Shown: in pieces, positions 28,754 to 37,503 of the stretch
How the letters are laid out: each line of letters begins with the position of its first letter
Numbering within the stretch: the first letter of the stretch is position 1
Source: Planctomycetota bacterium
GTDB taxonomy: Bacteria > Planctomycetota > Planctomycetia > Pirellulales > Pirellulaceae
DNA length: 48,589 nt
Reading direction: 5' to 3'
NCBI GenBank assembly: GCA_018969045.1
Contig: JAGWZB010000003.1
Location: 1 to 48,589 of the forward strand
Notes under the pieces: model-generated
The model's input: only the letters and a program-made list of their open reading frames with translations
Databases searched by the model: none
Told to the model about the DNA's origin: nothing
Position numbers and translations under genes: made by a program

Positions 28754-28813
28754 GCGTAATACTGTACCTATTCCCACTGATCTCGCCGAGCCCAACCCAG
28801 ACAGGATTCCCCG

Positions 28814-29428
28814 ATGGGGATCATCAAAAAACCACCTCCAAGTGTTCGATTTGCTGCGGTTTTTTCCTGTGAAGACCGTTTTCTCAGGCTAGCTTGGGAT
28901 CGCCTGGAATCGCGTTGGGGAAAAATCGCTACGCTCGGACCGATGCTGGATTTTATCGAGTCCCCTTATTACACAAGGACCATGTTGGTGCTCCCTGGAA
29001 TCAGCGGACAAGCGATGCTGAAAAAACAGATGGCCTTGTTTGCCGACCCTTACGATCCGTCCGAGCTGGCCTGTGACAAGCTTGCGTCGAACCGATTCGA
29101 AGAAGCTTGGACGACGGAAATCCTGGGGAGCACGTCCGAAAGTCGGCTTATCAACATCGACCCCGGATACATGACAATGACTAAATTGGTTCTGGCCTCA
29201 ACCAAGAATCGCGAGCATCGGATCTATCTTCGAGATGGTATCTACGCGGAAGTGACCTTGGCGTTTCGAGATCAACTATGGGCGGCAATGCCATGGACGT
29301 ATGCCGATTACCAACGGCCCGATGTGCATGAGTTTCTCTCGATCGCACGGCGAGGATTTGTTGCGTCGGTGTCTAAGGCCAATCGCCAAATCAAACCTCC
29401 ATCAAGCGGATCGGAAACACGACCGTGA
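28814..29428 (+). CDS. DUF4416-like protein
   Basis: AAVFSCEDRFLRLAWDRLESRWGKIATLGPMLDFIESPYYTRTM; RLINIDPGYMTMTKLVLASTKNREHRIYLRDGIYAEVTL; FADPYDPSELACDK. Confidence 0.8.
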   Translation: MGIIKKPPPSVRFAAVFSCEDRFLRLAWDRLESRWGKIATLGPMLDFIESPYYTRTMLVLPGISGQAMLKKQMALFADPYDPSELACDKLASNRFEEAWTTEILGSTSESRLINIDPGYMTMTKLVLASTKNREHRIYLRDGIYAEVTLAFRDQLWAAMPWTYADYQRPDVHEFLSIARRGFVASVSKANRQIKPPSSGSETRP

Positions 29429-30570
29429 ACCAAAGCGAATTGATGCTAGGACTGTGCCTTGTCGCGGTCGTTCTGATCCCTTTGGTGGTTGCCCTTTGGG
29501 TCGTCGGTTGGGTCAAGCGAAATGCAGCACGTTTGGGACTGATCGATCTTCCCAACGAGCGCAAGGTGCACACGATACCGATCCCTCGAGGCGGGGGGCT
29601 TGGCGTATGGCTAGGTGTTGTGAGTGTGTTTGCAGTCGGAACGTTGGCTGTGGCGTTGATCGGCAAATGGCCGGGACTTTTACCTGCATGGCTGATTCCA
29701 CAGAGTTTGCAAGAGTTGGCCTCAGGGATGTGGTCCAAACTCGGTCCGATTTGGATGTTGCTTGCCGGAGGCTCGGTCGTTGCCGTTCTAGGTCTCTTGG
29801 ACGATCGCTTTGGTCTGGATTGGCGTGTTCGAATCGCGGTCGAATTTGCAGTGGCTAGCTGGGTTGTTTACGGGCTGAATCTTCAACTGACGGCCTACAT
29901 CGATTTGCCATGGTTGACCCCGATTTTGAGCATCTTTTGGATTGTGATGCTGATCAACTCATTCAACATGCTCGACAACATGGACGCCCTGAGCGCGGGC
30001 GTGGCAGCGATCATCGCTGGGATGCTTGCACTGATGCTCCTGAGCACCCCTGAAGCCGGCCAAGGACAACCGCAAGTGTTTGTGGCCTTGATGGTGTTGG
30101 CCCTACTTGGTGGCTTGCTCGGTTTCCTGCGGTACAACTGGCCCCCGGCTTCGATTTTTATGGGGGATTCGGGAAGTTACTTTGTGGGATACTGGATCGC
30201 GGTAACAACTTTGTTATCCACGTATTCTGGGAGTTCTGGGCAGACTCCCCATGCGGTCTTTGCACCGCTATGTTTGTTGGCCATCCCCATTTATGATACT
30301 TTCAGCGTTATCGCGATTCGATTGCGAGAAGGCCGCAGTCCATTCCAGGCCGACAAGAAGCATTTTTCCCATCGACTTGTCGATTTGGGAATGACCAAAA
30401 AACAAGCGGTAGGGACGATCTATCTTGCCACTTTGACCTGCTCTTTAGGATCGCTCCTGTTGCCCAGGACGGATTGGATCGGTGCGGGCTTGGTGCTACT
30501 GATCGTCCTTGCGATGCTGGCCTTGATCGCTCTACTAGAGAGTTTGACGGGCAAGAAATCCAATCCTTGA
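29425..30570 (+). CDS. MraY/WecA-type phospho-sugar-1-phosphate transferase
   Basis: GLIDLPNERKVHTIPIPRGGGLGVWLG; LGLLDDRFGLDWRVRI; NSFNMLDNMDALSAGVA; FMGDSGSYFVGYWIA. GTG start overlapping the upstream stop (GTGA). Confidence 0.92.
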   Translation: MNQSELMLGLCLVAVVLIPLVVALWVVGWVKRNAARLGLIDLPNERKVHTIPIPRGGGLGVWLGVVSVFAVGTLAVALIGKWPGLLPAWLIPQSLQELASGMWSKLGPIWMLLAGGSVVAVLGLLDDRFGLDWRVRIAVEFAVASWVVYGLNLQLTAYIDLPWLTPILSIFWIVMLINSFNMLDNMDALSAGVAAIIAGMLALMLLSTPEAGQGQPQVFVALMVLALLGGLLGFLRYNWPPASIFMGDSGSYFVGYWIAVTTLLSTYSGSSGQTPHAVFAPLCLLAIPIYDTFSVIAIRLREGRSPFQADKKHFSHRLVDLGMTKKQAVGTIYLATLTCSLGSLLLPRTDWIGAGLVLLIVLAMLALIALLESLTGKKSNP

Positions 30571-30596
30571 AACCTTCCCTCATCGGTATTTAAATC

Positions 30597-33245
30597 ATGT
30601 CATCTGCTTCCATCGCCTCAGACCAGTATTCTCCGAGCCCGACATCGATCGAAACCCCTGAGCCTCGGACTTCATGGAGCTATGCCACCGAGAGTGTCGC
30701 TTGGTGCTTGCTAGCCTTGGTGCTGGTCCTATCGCTTTGGAGGCCTAGCGACACTGCGGTATCCATCGGTTTTGGGGATTCGATTTGGCACATAGGATTG
30801 TCGCTGCTGGGTTTTTTATCCGCTGCCCTGTTTTCCAGCACGCTCAACGATGGAAAATCCTCTCAGCTGGTTCCGTCCAATCGACTCTCGCTCCTTTGGC
30901 TACTATTGGCCTTAGTTGTGCTCTGGCATGCGATGGTCACTGGTTACTGTGTCGGTCGAACAAACCTTAGAAATTCAATCTACGGCTTTTGGCAATCGAC
31001 CTCGATGTGGTTGCTCTTGCCGACGATCGCTTGGCTGGTCCGCTGGCCTTCCTCGGCCGCGAGGTTGCTCAAGCTATGGTGGGTCCTAGCGGTCTTTGTG
31101 CTGGCTTGGGGATTTTGGGAATACGGGGTAATCCAGCCGATGCAACGCTCAGCGTTTGCCAAAGACCGGATCGGTTTTCTTCAGCAGAACAAGATCGATC
31201 CAGAGTCATCGGCTGCGGTTCTGATCGTCAACCGCCTCGAGAGCACCGAAGTGCTCAGTGTTTTTGCGCTTGCGAATTCTTACGCTGCGTTCTTGGTAGC
31301 TCTGTGGCCAATTTTGCTAGGGTGGATGATTCAAGTATTGCGAACTCCTCGAGAGATTGGGGAGTATGGTTCGCAAACGTCTCAAACCAAACCCGACCGC
31401 TTGCTACGGATCGTTCCTGTGGTCTTGGTGCTGCTGACGGGACTTGCTCTGCTGCTGACCAAAAGTCGGACGGCTTGGGTTGCTGCTGGGGTCTCGACCG
31501 TTCTTGCCTTTGCGATGGATCCTGCTTTGCGGGCCGAATTGGGGCGTTGGTTGAAAAACAATCCTCTGCTGATCGCAGGAATCTTGATAGGAGTGCTTGC
31601 GATCTTTGGTGGTGTCTACGCATTGGATCCATTGATTTTTCAGGAAGCGGGCAAGTCGCTCTCATACCGAATGGATTACTGGAAAGGAGCCTTGGAACTG
31701 ATCGGACAGCAACCCATGTATGGTTTTGGTTCTCTGAACTTTCAGCCGACGTACTTGCAAGTCAAGAAACTTACTGCATCGGAATCGCCAGCCGATCCGC
31801 ACAATTTCATCTTGGAGTTGGCGCACAGCGGTGGCTGGGGACTTCTGGGCCTGACCATGCTCCTGCTGGCGATGCTGGCTTTTCGTGGGCTAGGCTCAAG
31901 ACTATTTGCAAGCCAATCGCCCCTAAGCCCCTTTGCGATCGCTGGAACTGATGCAAAAGAACCATGGGTCATGCCGTTTCGCTTCACCGTGATTCTCTGT
32001 GCGCTTGCAGTGTTTATGGTTGCTTTCTTTCGGGTCGGAGATCAGGAACTCATCGGAACTGCAGTTGCAATCGCTTTGGCTTTCGGATTGGCCTATTGGC
32101 TCAGCAAAGAGCAGCCGTCAGCTTCGGTGCAATCGTTTGTTCTTGGTCATCCGGTCTTGTTCCTGGTTTCCTTTCTAGGGGTGATGGTCCACTTCTTGGC
32201 ATCCGGGGGTTGGATGTTTCCTGGAACCATGATCGCTCCGATGCTTGCCATGGGGCTGTGGATCGCATCGAGCCGATGGACCCAAGCACCCCAAGCTCCG
32301 GCCAAGTCCAGTCGATTGGCCAAATGGCAAGCGCCATTGGCGGCGAGTGTGCTCTTGGCGCTTTGGGGCCTGACGATGGCTTGGCCTCACTACCAATCGC
32401 AGCGGATCATGCAAACGTTTGCAAGGGATGCTCAAGGCAGATTGCTGATCGACTCGCAGATCGCAGACAAGACGTTTCCAACGAGCGATCAGTACGCTTC
32501 GTGGATTGCCTCGGTGCCTCACGATCCTGAGCTGGCTCGATGGGGACTGGACCTGAGCGCCACGGTGCTTGACTCGAAACTTCCGACTCCTGAGAAGATC
32601 AGTTGGCTCCATCAGTTTCAAGAGGCCTGCAAGCTGCTGATCGAGAGGGATCCAAAGCATTCGGTGGCTTATGCCGAAGCGGCCAGTCAGTCGCTTCGAG
32701 CATCGATCGCTCAGATGCTCGATCCTTCCCTGAACGATGAACTTGCTTTTCGTCGCCAGGGTGGCGGACCGCCGCTGCGAGCCTCCGGGACCGGGGGTGG
32801 TCGCCCTCGCGGTGGCGGCGGAGGTGGTGGCGGTGGAGGTGGAGGTGGAGGACCGGCCCGCAGCATCGCAACGTTGCTGCTGCAGGATTCGCTCAAGTAC
32901 TACCAGGAGTCTACTAAGTTTGCTCCGGCAAGCGCTGAGCTTCATCTTCAAACGGCAGTCGTTGCGGCCATGCAAGGCAACTGGAAAGTCTGTCAAGGGA
33001 TGCTCGAGCAAGCCGAAGAAATCGACCGCCAAACCCCGCATCGGGACCGCAAGATCGAGTCGGCAAAGATCTGGATCCCCAGGGAAATGGTCAAATCGAT
33101 CCAAGAGCGGGCGACCGCTGGCAAGAAGATCCCCGAGGAAGGCAACCCGGAATGGGACAAACTCAAGATTTTGATCGATCGGAGCGATTCGGTCCCGGGT
33201 GAACCAGTCCGCCAAACCTTGCGTAGCTTTTTCAAAGAATCTTGA
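30597..33245 (+). CDS. O-antigen ligase-like multi-pass membrane protein with C-terminal TPR-like region
   Basis: Many TM helices; LLLTKSRTAWVAAGVSTVLAF; MYGFGSLNFQPTYLQVKKLTASESPADPHNFILELAHSGGWGLLGL; glycine-rich linker then helical region. Confidence 0.8.
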   Translation: MSSASIASDQYSPSPTSIETPEPRTSWSYATESVAWCLLALVLVLSLWRPSDTAVSIGFGDSIWHIGLSLLGFLSAALFSSTLNDGKSSQLVPSNRLSLLWLLLALVVLWHAMVTGYCVGRTNLRNSIYGFWQSTSMWLLLPTIAWLVRWPSSAARLLKLWWVLAVFVLAWGFWEYGVIQPMQRSAFAKDRIGFLQQNKIDPESSAAVLIVNRLESTEVLSVFALANSYAAFLVALWPILLGWMIQVLRTPREIGEYGSQTSQTKPDRLLRIVPVVLVLLTGLALLLTKSRTAWVAAGVSTVLAFAMDPALRAELGRWLKNNPLLIAGILIGVLAIFGGVYALDPLIFQEAGKSLSYRMDYWKGALELIGQQPMYGFGSLNFQPTYLQVKKLTASESPADPHNFILELAHSGGWGLLGLTMLLLAMLAFRGLGSRLFASQSPLSPFAIAGTDAKEPWVMPFRFTVILCALAVFMVAFFRVGDQELIGTAVAIALAFGLAYWLSKEQPSASVQSFVLGHPVLFLVSFLGVMVHFLASGGWMFPGTMIAPMLAMGLWIASSRWTQAPQAPAKSSRLAKWQAPLAASVLLALWGLTMAWPHYQSQRIMQTFARDAQGRLLIDSQIADKTFPTSDQYASWIASVPHDPELARWGLDLSATVLDSKLPTPEKISWLHQFQEACKLLIERDPKHSVAYAEAASQSLRASIAQMLDPSLNDELAFRRQGGGPPLRASGTGGGRPRGGGGGGGGGGGGGGPARSIATLLLQDSLKYYQESTKFAPASAELHLQTAVVAAMQGNWKVCQGMLEQAEEIDRQTPHRDRKIESAKIWIPREMVKSIQERATAGKKIPEEGNPEWDKLKILIDRSDSVPGEPVRQTLRSFFKES
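32755..32862 (+). repeat. GGN-rich low-complexity tract encoding poly-glycine
   Basis: Encodes RQGGGPPLRASGTGGGRPRGGGGGGGGGGGGGGPAR in frame within the O-antigen-ligase-like gene; G-dense on the + strand. Confidence 0.85.
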
Positions 33246-33276
33246 TTCCACGAACCTACCTAAATTCCGATCCATC

Positions 33277-34497
33277 ATGCGCAGTTTTCTCCTCCTTTTG
33301 TCCTGCATCGGTTTAGGGTTTGGGCTGGCAAAATTCGATCACGATCGGAGGTTTTCCGGTGTCGAAAATCTCATGGGTAGCGATAAAGGTGTCTCGACGC
33401 AGTCGGATTCGGATGCCATCCGCTCGACGGTCGAAAAGCTCGCCGCTCAGAAAAACGGCAAAATCACCGTGGTCAATGGAGCCGAGTTGGACTTTGGCAT
33501 GATGATGAAAGGGACCAAACGGTCTCATAAGTTCATCTTCAAGAATGTCGGACAGGCAGACGCCAAGATTTGGTTCAAGGCGAGCACTTGCAAATGCACC
33601 GTGGGCAAATTTACGGAAGCGACGCTCAAACCCGACGAGGAAACCGAAGTCGAACTTGAATGGAAAGGCGAGAACGCTTCGGATGAATTTTCCCAGACGG
33701 CCACCATCGGTAGCAACTGCCCGAGTCAAGAAGAGATCAAATTGGTGATCCGTGGACGAATCGGTCAGGCATACACCTTCGATCCTCCGTCTTCGAATCT
33801 TGGGGATCTGCTCTCGATGGATGAAAACGAGGTCAAGTTCCGGATCTACTCGTTCCAAGAGTCACCTTTGAATCTCGGCGGAGGACAAGTCAAGGATTCG
33901 GTGCTGTCGAAGAAAATACGCTTTGAAACCAGCGACGAAGTGGTGCTCAAGCCGGGTGAAATCCCTGACATGGCCGACGCCCGTCGCTATGTCGACTGCA
34001 AAGTCAAATTGATGCAAGGACTGCCAGCCGGTCCGATCAATCTGGAATTGCAGATTTCGCGTCGCAACGATACCGCTGGCCCAGAAGAAGAGTTTCTCTT
34101 TTACAATATCCGGGCTCGGATCGTAACTCCCATCCGCGTGATCGCTGGGGACGACTACAACGAGACCCGAAATATTCTGACGATGGGTTCGTCCAAGTCC
34201 TCTCAGGGACTCAAAAAGAGCTTCATGCTGTCGATCCGCACGGAAGACTTTCAAGGGGATCCGAATGTGCGGGTTGGGAAGGTTGTACCTGAGCAGTTGA
34301 AAGCGACGATCGGTACTCCCAAGGTTTCTGCCACCCAGCGCATCTATCCAATCCTACTAGAGATCCCCCCTGGAAGTGATCCAGTCGAATTCGATGGAAC
34401 CTTTAGCAAGGATTTCGGAAAAATCATCATTGAAACAGATATGGAAACATCGCCGACAATTCCGATGTACCTGAAATTCAGAGTGACCGAAGACTGA
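33277..34497 (+). CDS. DUF1573-domain secreted protein
   Basis: Signal MRSFLLLLSCIGLGFGLAKF; LDFGMMMKGTKRSHKFIFKNVGQADAKIWFKASTCKCTVGKF. Start set to ATG 33277 (track 33199 overlaps the previous gene). Confidence 0.82.
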   Translation: MRSFLLLLSCIGLGFGLAKFDHDRRFSGVENLMGSDKGVSTQSDSDAIRSTVEKLAAQKNGKITVVNGAELDFGMMMKGTKRSHKFIFKNVGQADAKIWFKASTCKCTVGKFTEATLKPDEETEVELEWKGENASDEFSQTATIGSNCPSQEEIKLVIRGRIGQAYTFDPPSSNLGDLLSMDENEVKFRIYSFQESPLNLGGGQVKDSVLSKKIRFETSDEVVLKPGEIPDMADARRYVDCKVKLMQGLPAGPINLELQISRRNDTAGPEEEFLFYNIRARIVTPIRVIAGDDYNETRNILTMGSSKSSQGLKKSFMLSIRTEDFQGDPNVRVGKVVPEQLKATIGTPKVSATQRIYPILLEIPPGSDPVEFDGTFSKDFGKIIIETDMETSPTIPMYLKFRVTED

Positions 34498-34526
34498 TTC
34501 AATGTCTAGCAAAGGCTTTAGGCTTC

Positions 34527-36245
34527 ATGAAACGCAAGATCGCTAAGGCCTGGAGTTTCTCCTCTCACGACGCGGCCCGACCTTCCAATCGGGTAGGACT
34601 TGCACGAGTCATGGCTCTGAGCATGCTTGGTACGTTTCTTTGCACGGTGGTGCTGGCCCAACCTCCTCGCCTTCGCAACGGTCTTCGCCCGACTCGTGGC
34701 TTGCCCGGAGCAAAAACGCAGGAGCTTTCGGTCTCAGCCAACAAGCCGGCCGATCCACCCTCAGCAAGTGTCCGCGTCAATCTCTCGGAGCCTCCAGCCG
34801 ATCCCCCGATCACGGTGGCAACGGAGGAAGAAAAGAACCAAAAGATAGCAACCGATTGGCAAAACCCTTGGTTGGTTTTTTACATCACGGGAAACCAATA
34901 CGGGTACCTGGAACCCTGTGGGTGCACTGGGCTGGCTAATCAAAAAGGTGGGATTAATCGCAAAGACACGTTGCTGGCAAGTTTGAAAAACCGGGGTTGG
35001 CAAGTCATGGCCTTGGATGCGGGCGATCAAGTTCGCCGAGATGGCATCCAATCAGAAATCAAATTCAACTGGACTACCCAAGCTCTGCGCCAGATGGGAT
35101 ACGCCGCCACAACCTACGGGGCGAAGGATCTTTTGTTATCCGATAACATCCTTATTTCTGTGTTGAATGAGAATGCTCAGAATGACCTGTTCGTATCGGC
35201 CAACGTGAGCATGCTTCCGGACCACGATGTCCGGTACAAGGTTGTTACCGTAGATGGCCCTGACAAGAAACCTCGCAAGATCGGTATCACTGGGGTTCTT
35301 GGTCAAGAAAGCCTGAAATCGCATTCCGGGATCCAGCAAGGCTTCTTTAGCGCATCGGATCCAATTCCTGCTTTGAAAGAAGTGGCAGGGATACTTAAGG
35401 ATCAAAAGTGTGATTACTTGGTGCTCCTGGCCAGCGCCAGCTTGGAGGAGACCAAGAAGATTGTTCAGGCGGTACCAGGTTTTCAGTTGGTGATCACCTC
35501 GGGTGGATACGGCGAGCCTACTTATCGACCCGAAGTTCTACCGGGAACTGAGTCGGAGATCGTGCAGGCAGGAACCAAAGGGATGTACGCAGGAATCGTG
35601 GGACTGTTTGATAATCCTGCCGAGCCGACCCGTTACCAACGCATCGCCCTGAGCTCGCAGTTCGAAGACTCACCTCGCATGCTGGAGCTTTTTAGCAAGT
35701 ACCAAGATGAGTTGCGGAACAAGGCCGATGACAACTTTTCTGCGCTGGGGCTCAGACCCAGTTCTCATCCTAGCGGCAGGAGCTTTGCTGGAACTCAGAA
35801 ATGCTCTGAGTGCCACACCACCGCGCACGAGATATGGAAGAACACACCTCATGCTCATGCGACTGAGTCGATTGTCCATCCTCCTGAGAGGTCGATGGCC
35901 AGGCACTTTGATCCCGAGTGCATCTCATGCCATGTCACAGGTTGGAACCCACAAAAATTTGCGCCTTACAAGACCGGTTACGAAACGCTTGAAGGATCAG
36001 CAGATTTGCATGGGAGCGGGTGCGAGAACTGCCATGGACCTGGTTTGGAGCATGTTCAAGCCGAGCAGGATTCCGTTAGCGACAAGAAACGCCTCGATGA
36101 ACTCAGAAGCGCCATGCGGCTGACGCTGGCCAATGCCCAAGAAAAGTGCCTTGAGTGTCACGACATCGACAACAGCCCCGACTTTCATAAAGAAGGGGCT
36201 TTCGAGAAGTTCTGGGAACAAGTCAAACACTACGGAAAAGACTGA
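34527..36245 (+). CDS. Fusion: 5'-nucleotidase/metallophosphatase-like domain plus tetrahaem cytochrome c554-like domain
   Basis: WLVFYITGNQYGYLEPCGCTGLANQKGGINRKDTLL..ALDAGDQV; four CxxCH motifs: CSECH, CISCH, CENCH, CLECH. Confidence 0.85.
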   Translation: MKRKIAKAWSFSSHDAARPSNRVGLARVMALSMLGTFLCTVVLAQPPRLRNGLRPTRGLPGAKTQELSVSANKPADPPSASVRVNLSEPPADPPITVATEEEKNQKIATDWQNPWLVFYITGNQYGYLEPCGCTGLANQKGGINRKDTLLASLKNRGWQVMALDAGDQVRRDGIQSEIKFNWTTQALRQMGYAATTYGAKDLLLSDNILISVLNENAQNDLFVSANVSMLPDHDVRYKVVTVDGPDKKPRKIGITGVLGQESLKSHSGIQQGFFSASDPIPALKEVAGILKDQKCDYLVLLASASLEETKKIVQAVPGFQLVITSGGYGEPTYRPEVLPGTESEIVQAGTKGMYAGIVGLFDNPAEPTRYQRIALSSQFEDSPRMLELFSKYQDELRNKADDNFSALGLRPSSHPSGRSFAGTQKCSECHTTAHEIWKNTPHAHATESIVHPPERSMARHFDPECISCHVTGWNPQKFAPYKTGYETLEGSADLHGSGCENCHGPGLEHVQAEQDSVSDKKRLDELRSAMRLTLANAQEKCLECHDIDNSPDFHKEGAFEKFWEQVKHYGKD

Positions 36246-36248
36246 TTG

Positions 36249-37406
36249 CTAGGGTTTGGCGCCGGTGACCGACCGAATGTAGTCGACTTCGTTTTGTCGA
36301 TAAGGCGTTCCATCTCGTCGAAAGATATCGTGGAACCATAGCTCAGGTTCCTTGTCATAAGGTTTCTGCCAGGAGTCCCAAGGATAAATGGTTTGGCTTT
36401 TGCCATCGACAAAGCCCCAGTTTTGAGCACCGACATTTTCTTCTTTGAAGATTTTCAGGTTGGGATCGAAGTAGCTATTATTTCCACGAGCCATGTATTC
36501 TGTGCAAACAATCGGCCGGTTGTATCGCTTCAAGGAACCGATAGCCCGTCGCATGGCATCTCCGTCACCGTAGTGGTGGAAGGTGATAATATCGGACTTC
36601 TCCAGACATAGCTTATCGACCGCTGAGAGTTTTGATTCGTCTTCCCAAAGGCTAATCCAAACACCGCAGGTCAGAGGTTGAGAGGGCTGGATCTCGCGTG
36701 CCCACTCGAAGCATCGTTCGGCAAACAGCAGTCCCATTTGAGCTTTGTTGGGAAGCTCTGTTTTGGTCCCGTTTCTGCCGTAGGAATTGGCGTTGTCGTT
36801 ATCGAGTTCATTGACAAGATCCCATGCTTGGATGCGGGGATCGTCCTTGAACCGCTTGAGGATTCCTTGCAAGTAGGGTTTGACCATCGCATGTTTGTCG
36901 GGATCTCCGAGGATAGCAGCCCCAGGGCTTTGTATCCAACCGCTGTTGTGCACTCCTTTCTTGGGTTCACGCTGTTTTCCGGCTACTGGTTGGGGGTCCC
37001 ACACCGAGTCAAATGGTACAAAGATGATCCCTATCTTATGTTTCTGGGCGATGCTGAGGAACTGCTCCATGCGATCGAGCAAATCTTTGCCGTCACCTGT
37101 CCAGAGTAGATCGTGCAGAAAGACACGCATGGAGTTGAATCCTAAACTCTGTGCCCAGCCGAGCTCCAGATCGATTCTCTCTAAATCAAAGGTGCCGATT
37201 TGCCACATTTCGAGTTGGTTGATCGCGTATGCGGGAATGTAATTCGAACCGACCAACCAACCGTGTTTATCTTGCCAAGCTTTGGCTTGTTCTGGAGTCC
37301 ATCTGGATTGAGCTTGTGCCGTCCCGACAAGCCCGGCGAGGGTCATCAGCAGGGCCAAGAGGGTTTGGTTCCATAGGATATTTTTATAAGATCGTTGCAG
37401 CATCAT
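36249..37406 (-). CDS. Secreted glycoside hydrolase, GH5-like (beta/alpha)8
   Basis: Signal-like N-terminus; GFNSMRVFLHDLLW; IQAWDLVNELDND; RPIVCTEYMARG. Confidence 0.75.
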   Translation of the reverse strand: MMLQRSYKNILWNQTLLALLMTLAGLVGTAQAQSRWTPEQAKAWQDKHGWLVGSNYIPAYAINQLEMWQIGTFDLERIDLELGWAQSLGFNSMRVFLHDLLWTGDGKDLLDRMEQFLSIAQKHKIGIIFVPFDSVWDPQPVAGKQREPKKGVHNSGWIQSPGAAILGDPDKHAMVKPYLQGILKRFKDDPRIQAWDLVNELDNDNANSYGRNGTKTELPNKAQMGLLFAERCFEWAREIQPSQPLTCGVWISLWEDESKLSAVDKLCLEKSDIITFHHYGDGDAMRRAIGSLKRYNRPIVCTEYMARGNNSYFDPNLKIFKEENVGAQNWGFVDGKSQTIYPWDSWQKPYDKEPELWFHDIFRRDGTPYRQNEVDYIRSVTGAKP

Positions 37407-37503
37407 TGCCTACCAATAAATAGAATACGATTGAATGTCTCAACGACGGTCCAGGCGCGATTATAGCAGTTATCCGGGTCTTCAAAACCGGAGTTTGTTC
37501 CGA

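Noticed and set aside
30989-31951. 320-aa alternative-frame ORF inside the O-antigen-ligase-like gene (and 31964-32530 in the same frame)
   Set aside because: Out-of-frame artefact of codon bias; the main frame has coherent hydrophobic helices.
32175-33308. 377-aa minus-strand ORF across the O-antigen-ligase-like gene
   Set aside because: Shadow ORF; product is Arg/Ser/Thr-rich with no recognisable motifs, while the sense strand encodes clear TM and ligase-like motifs.
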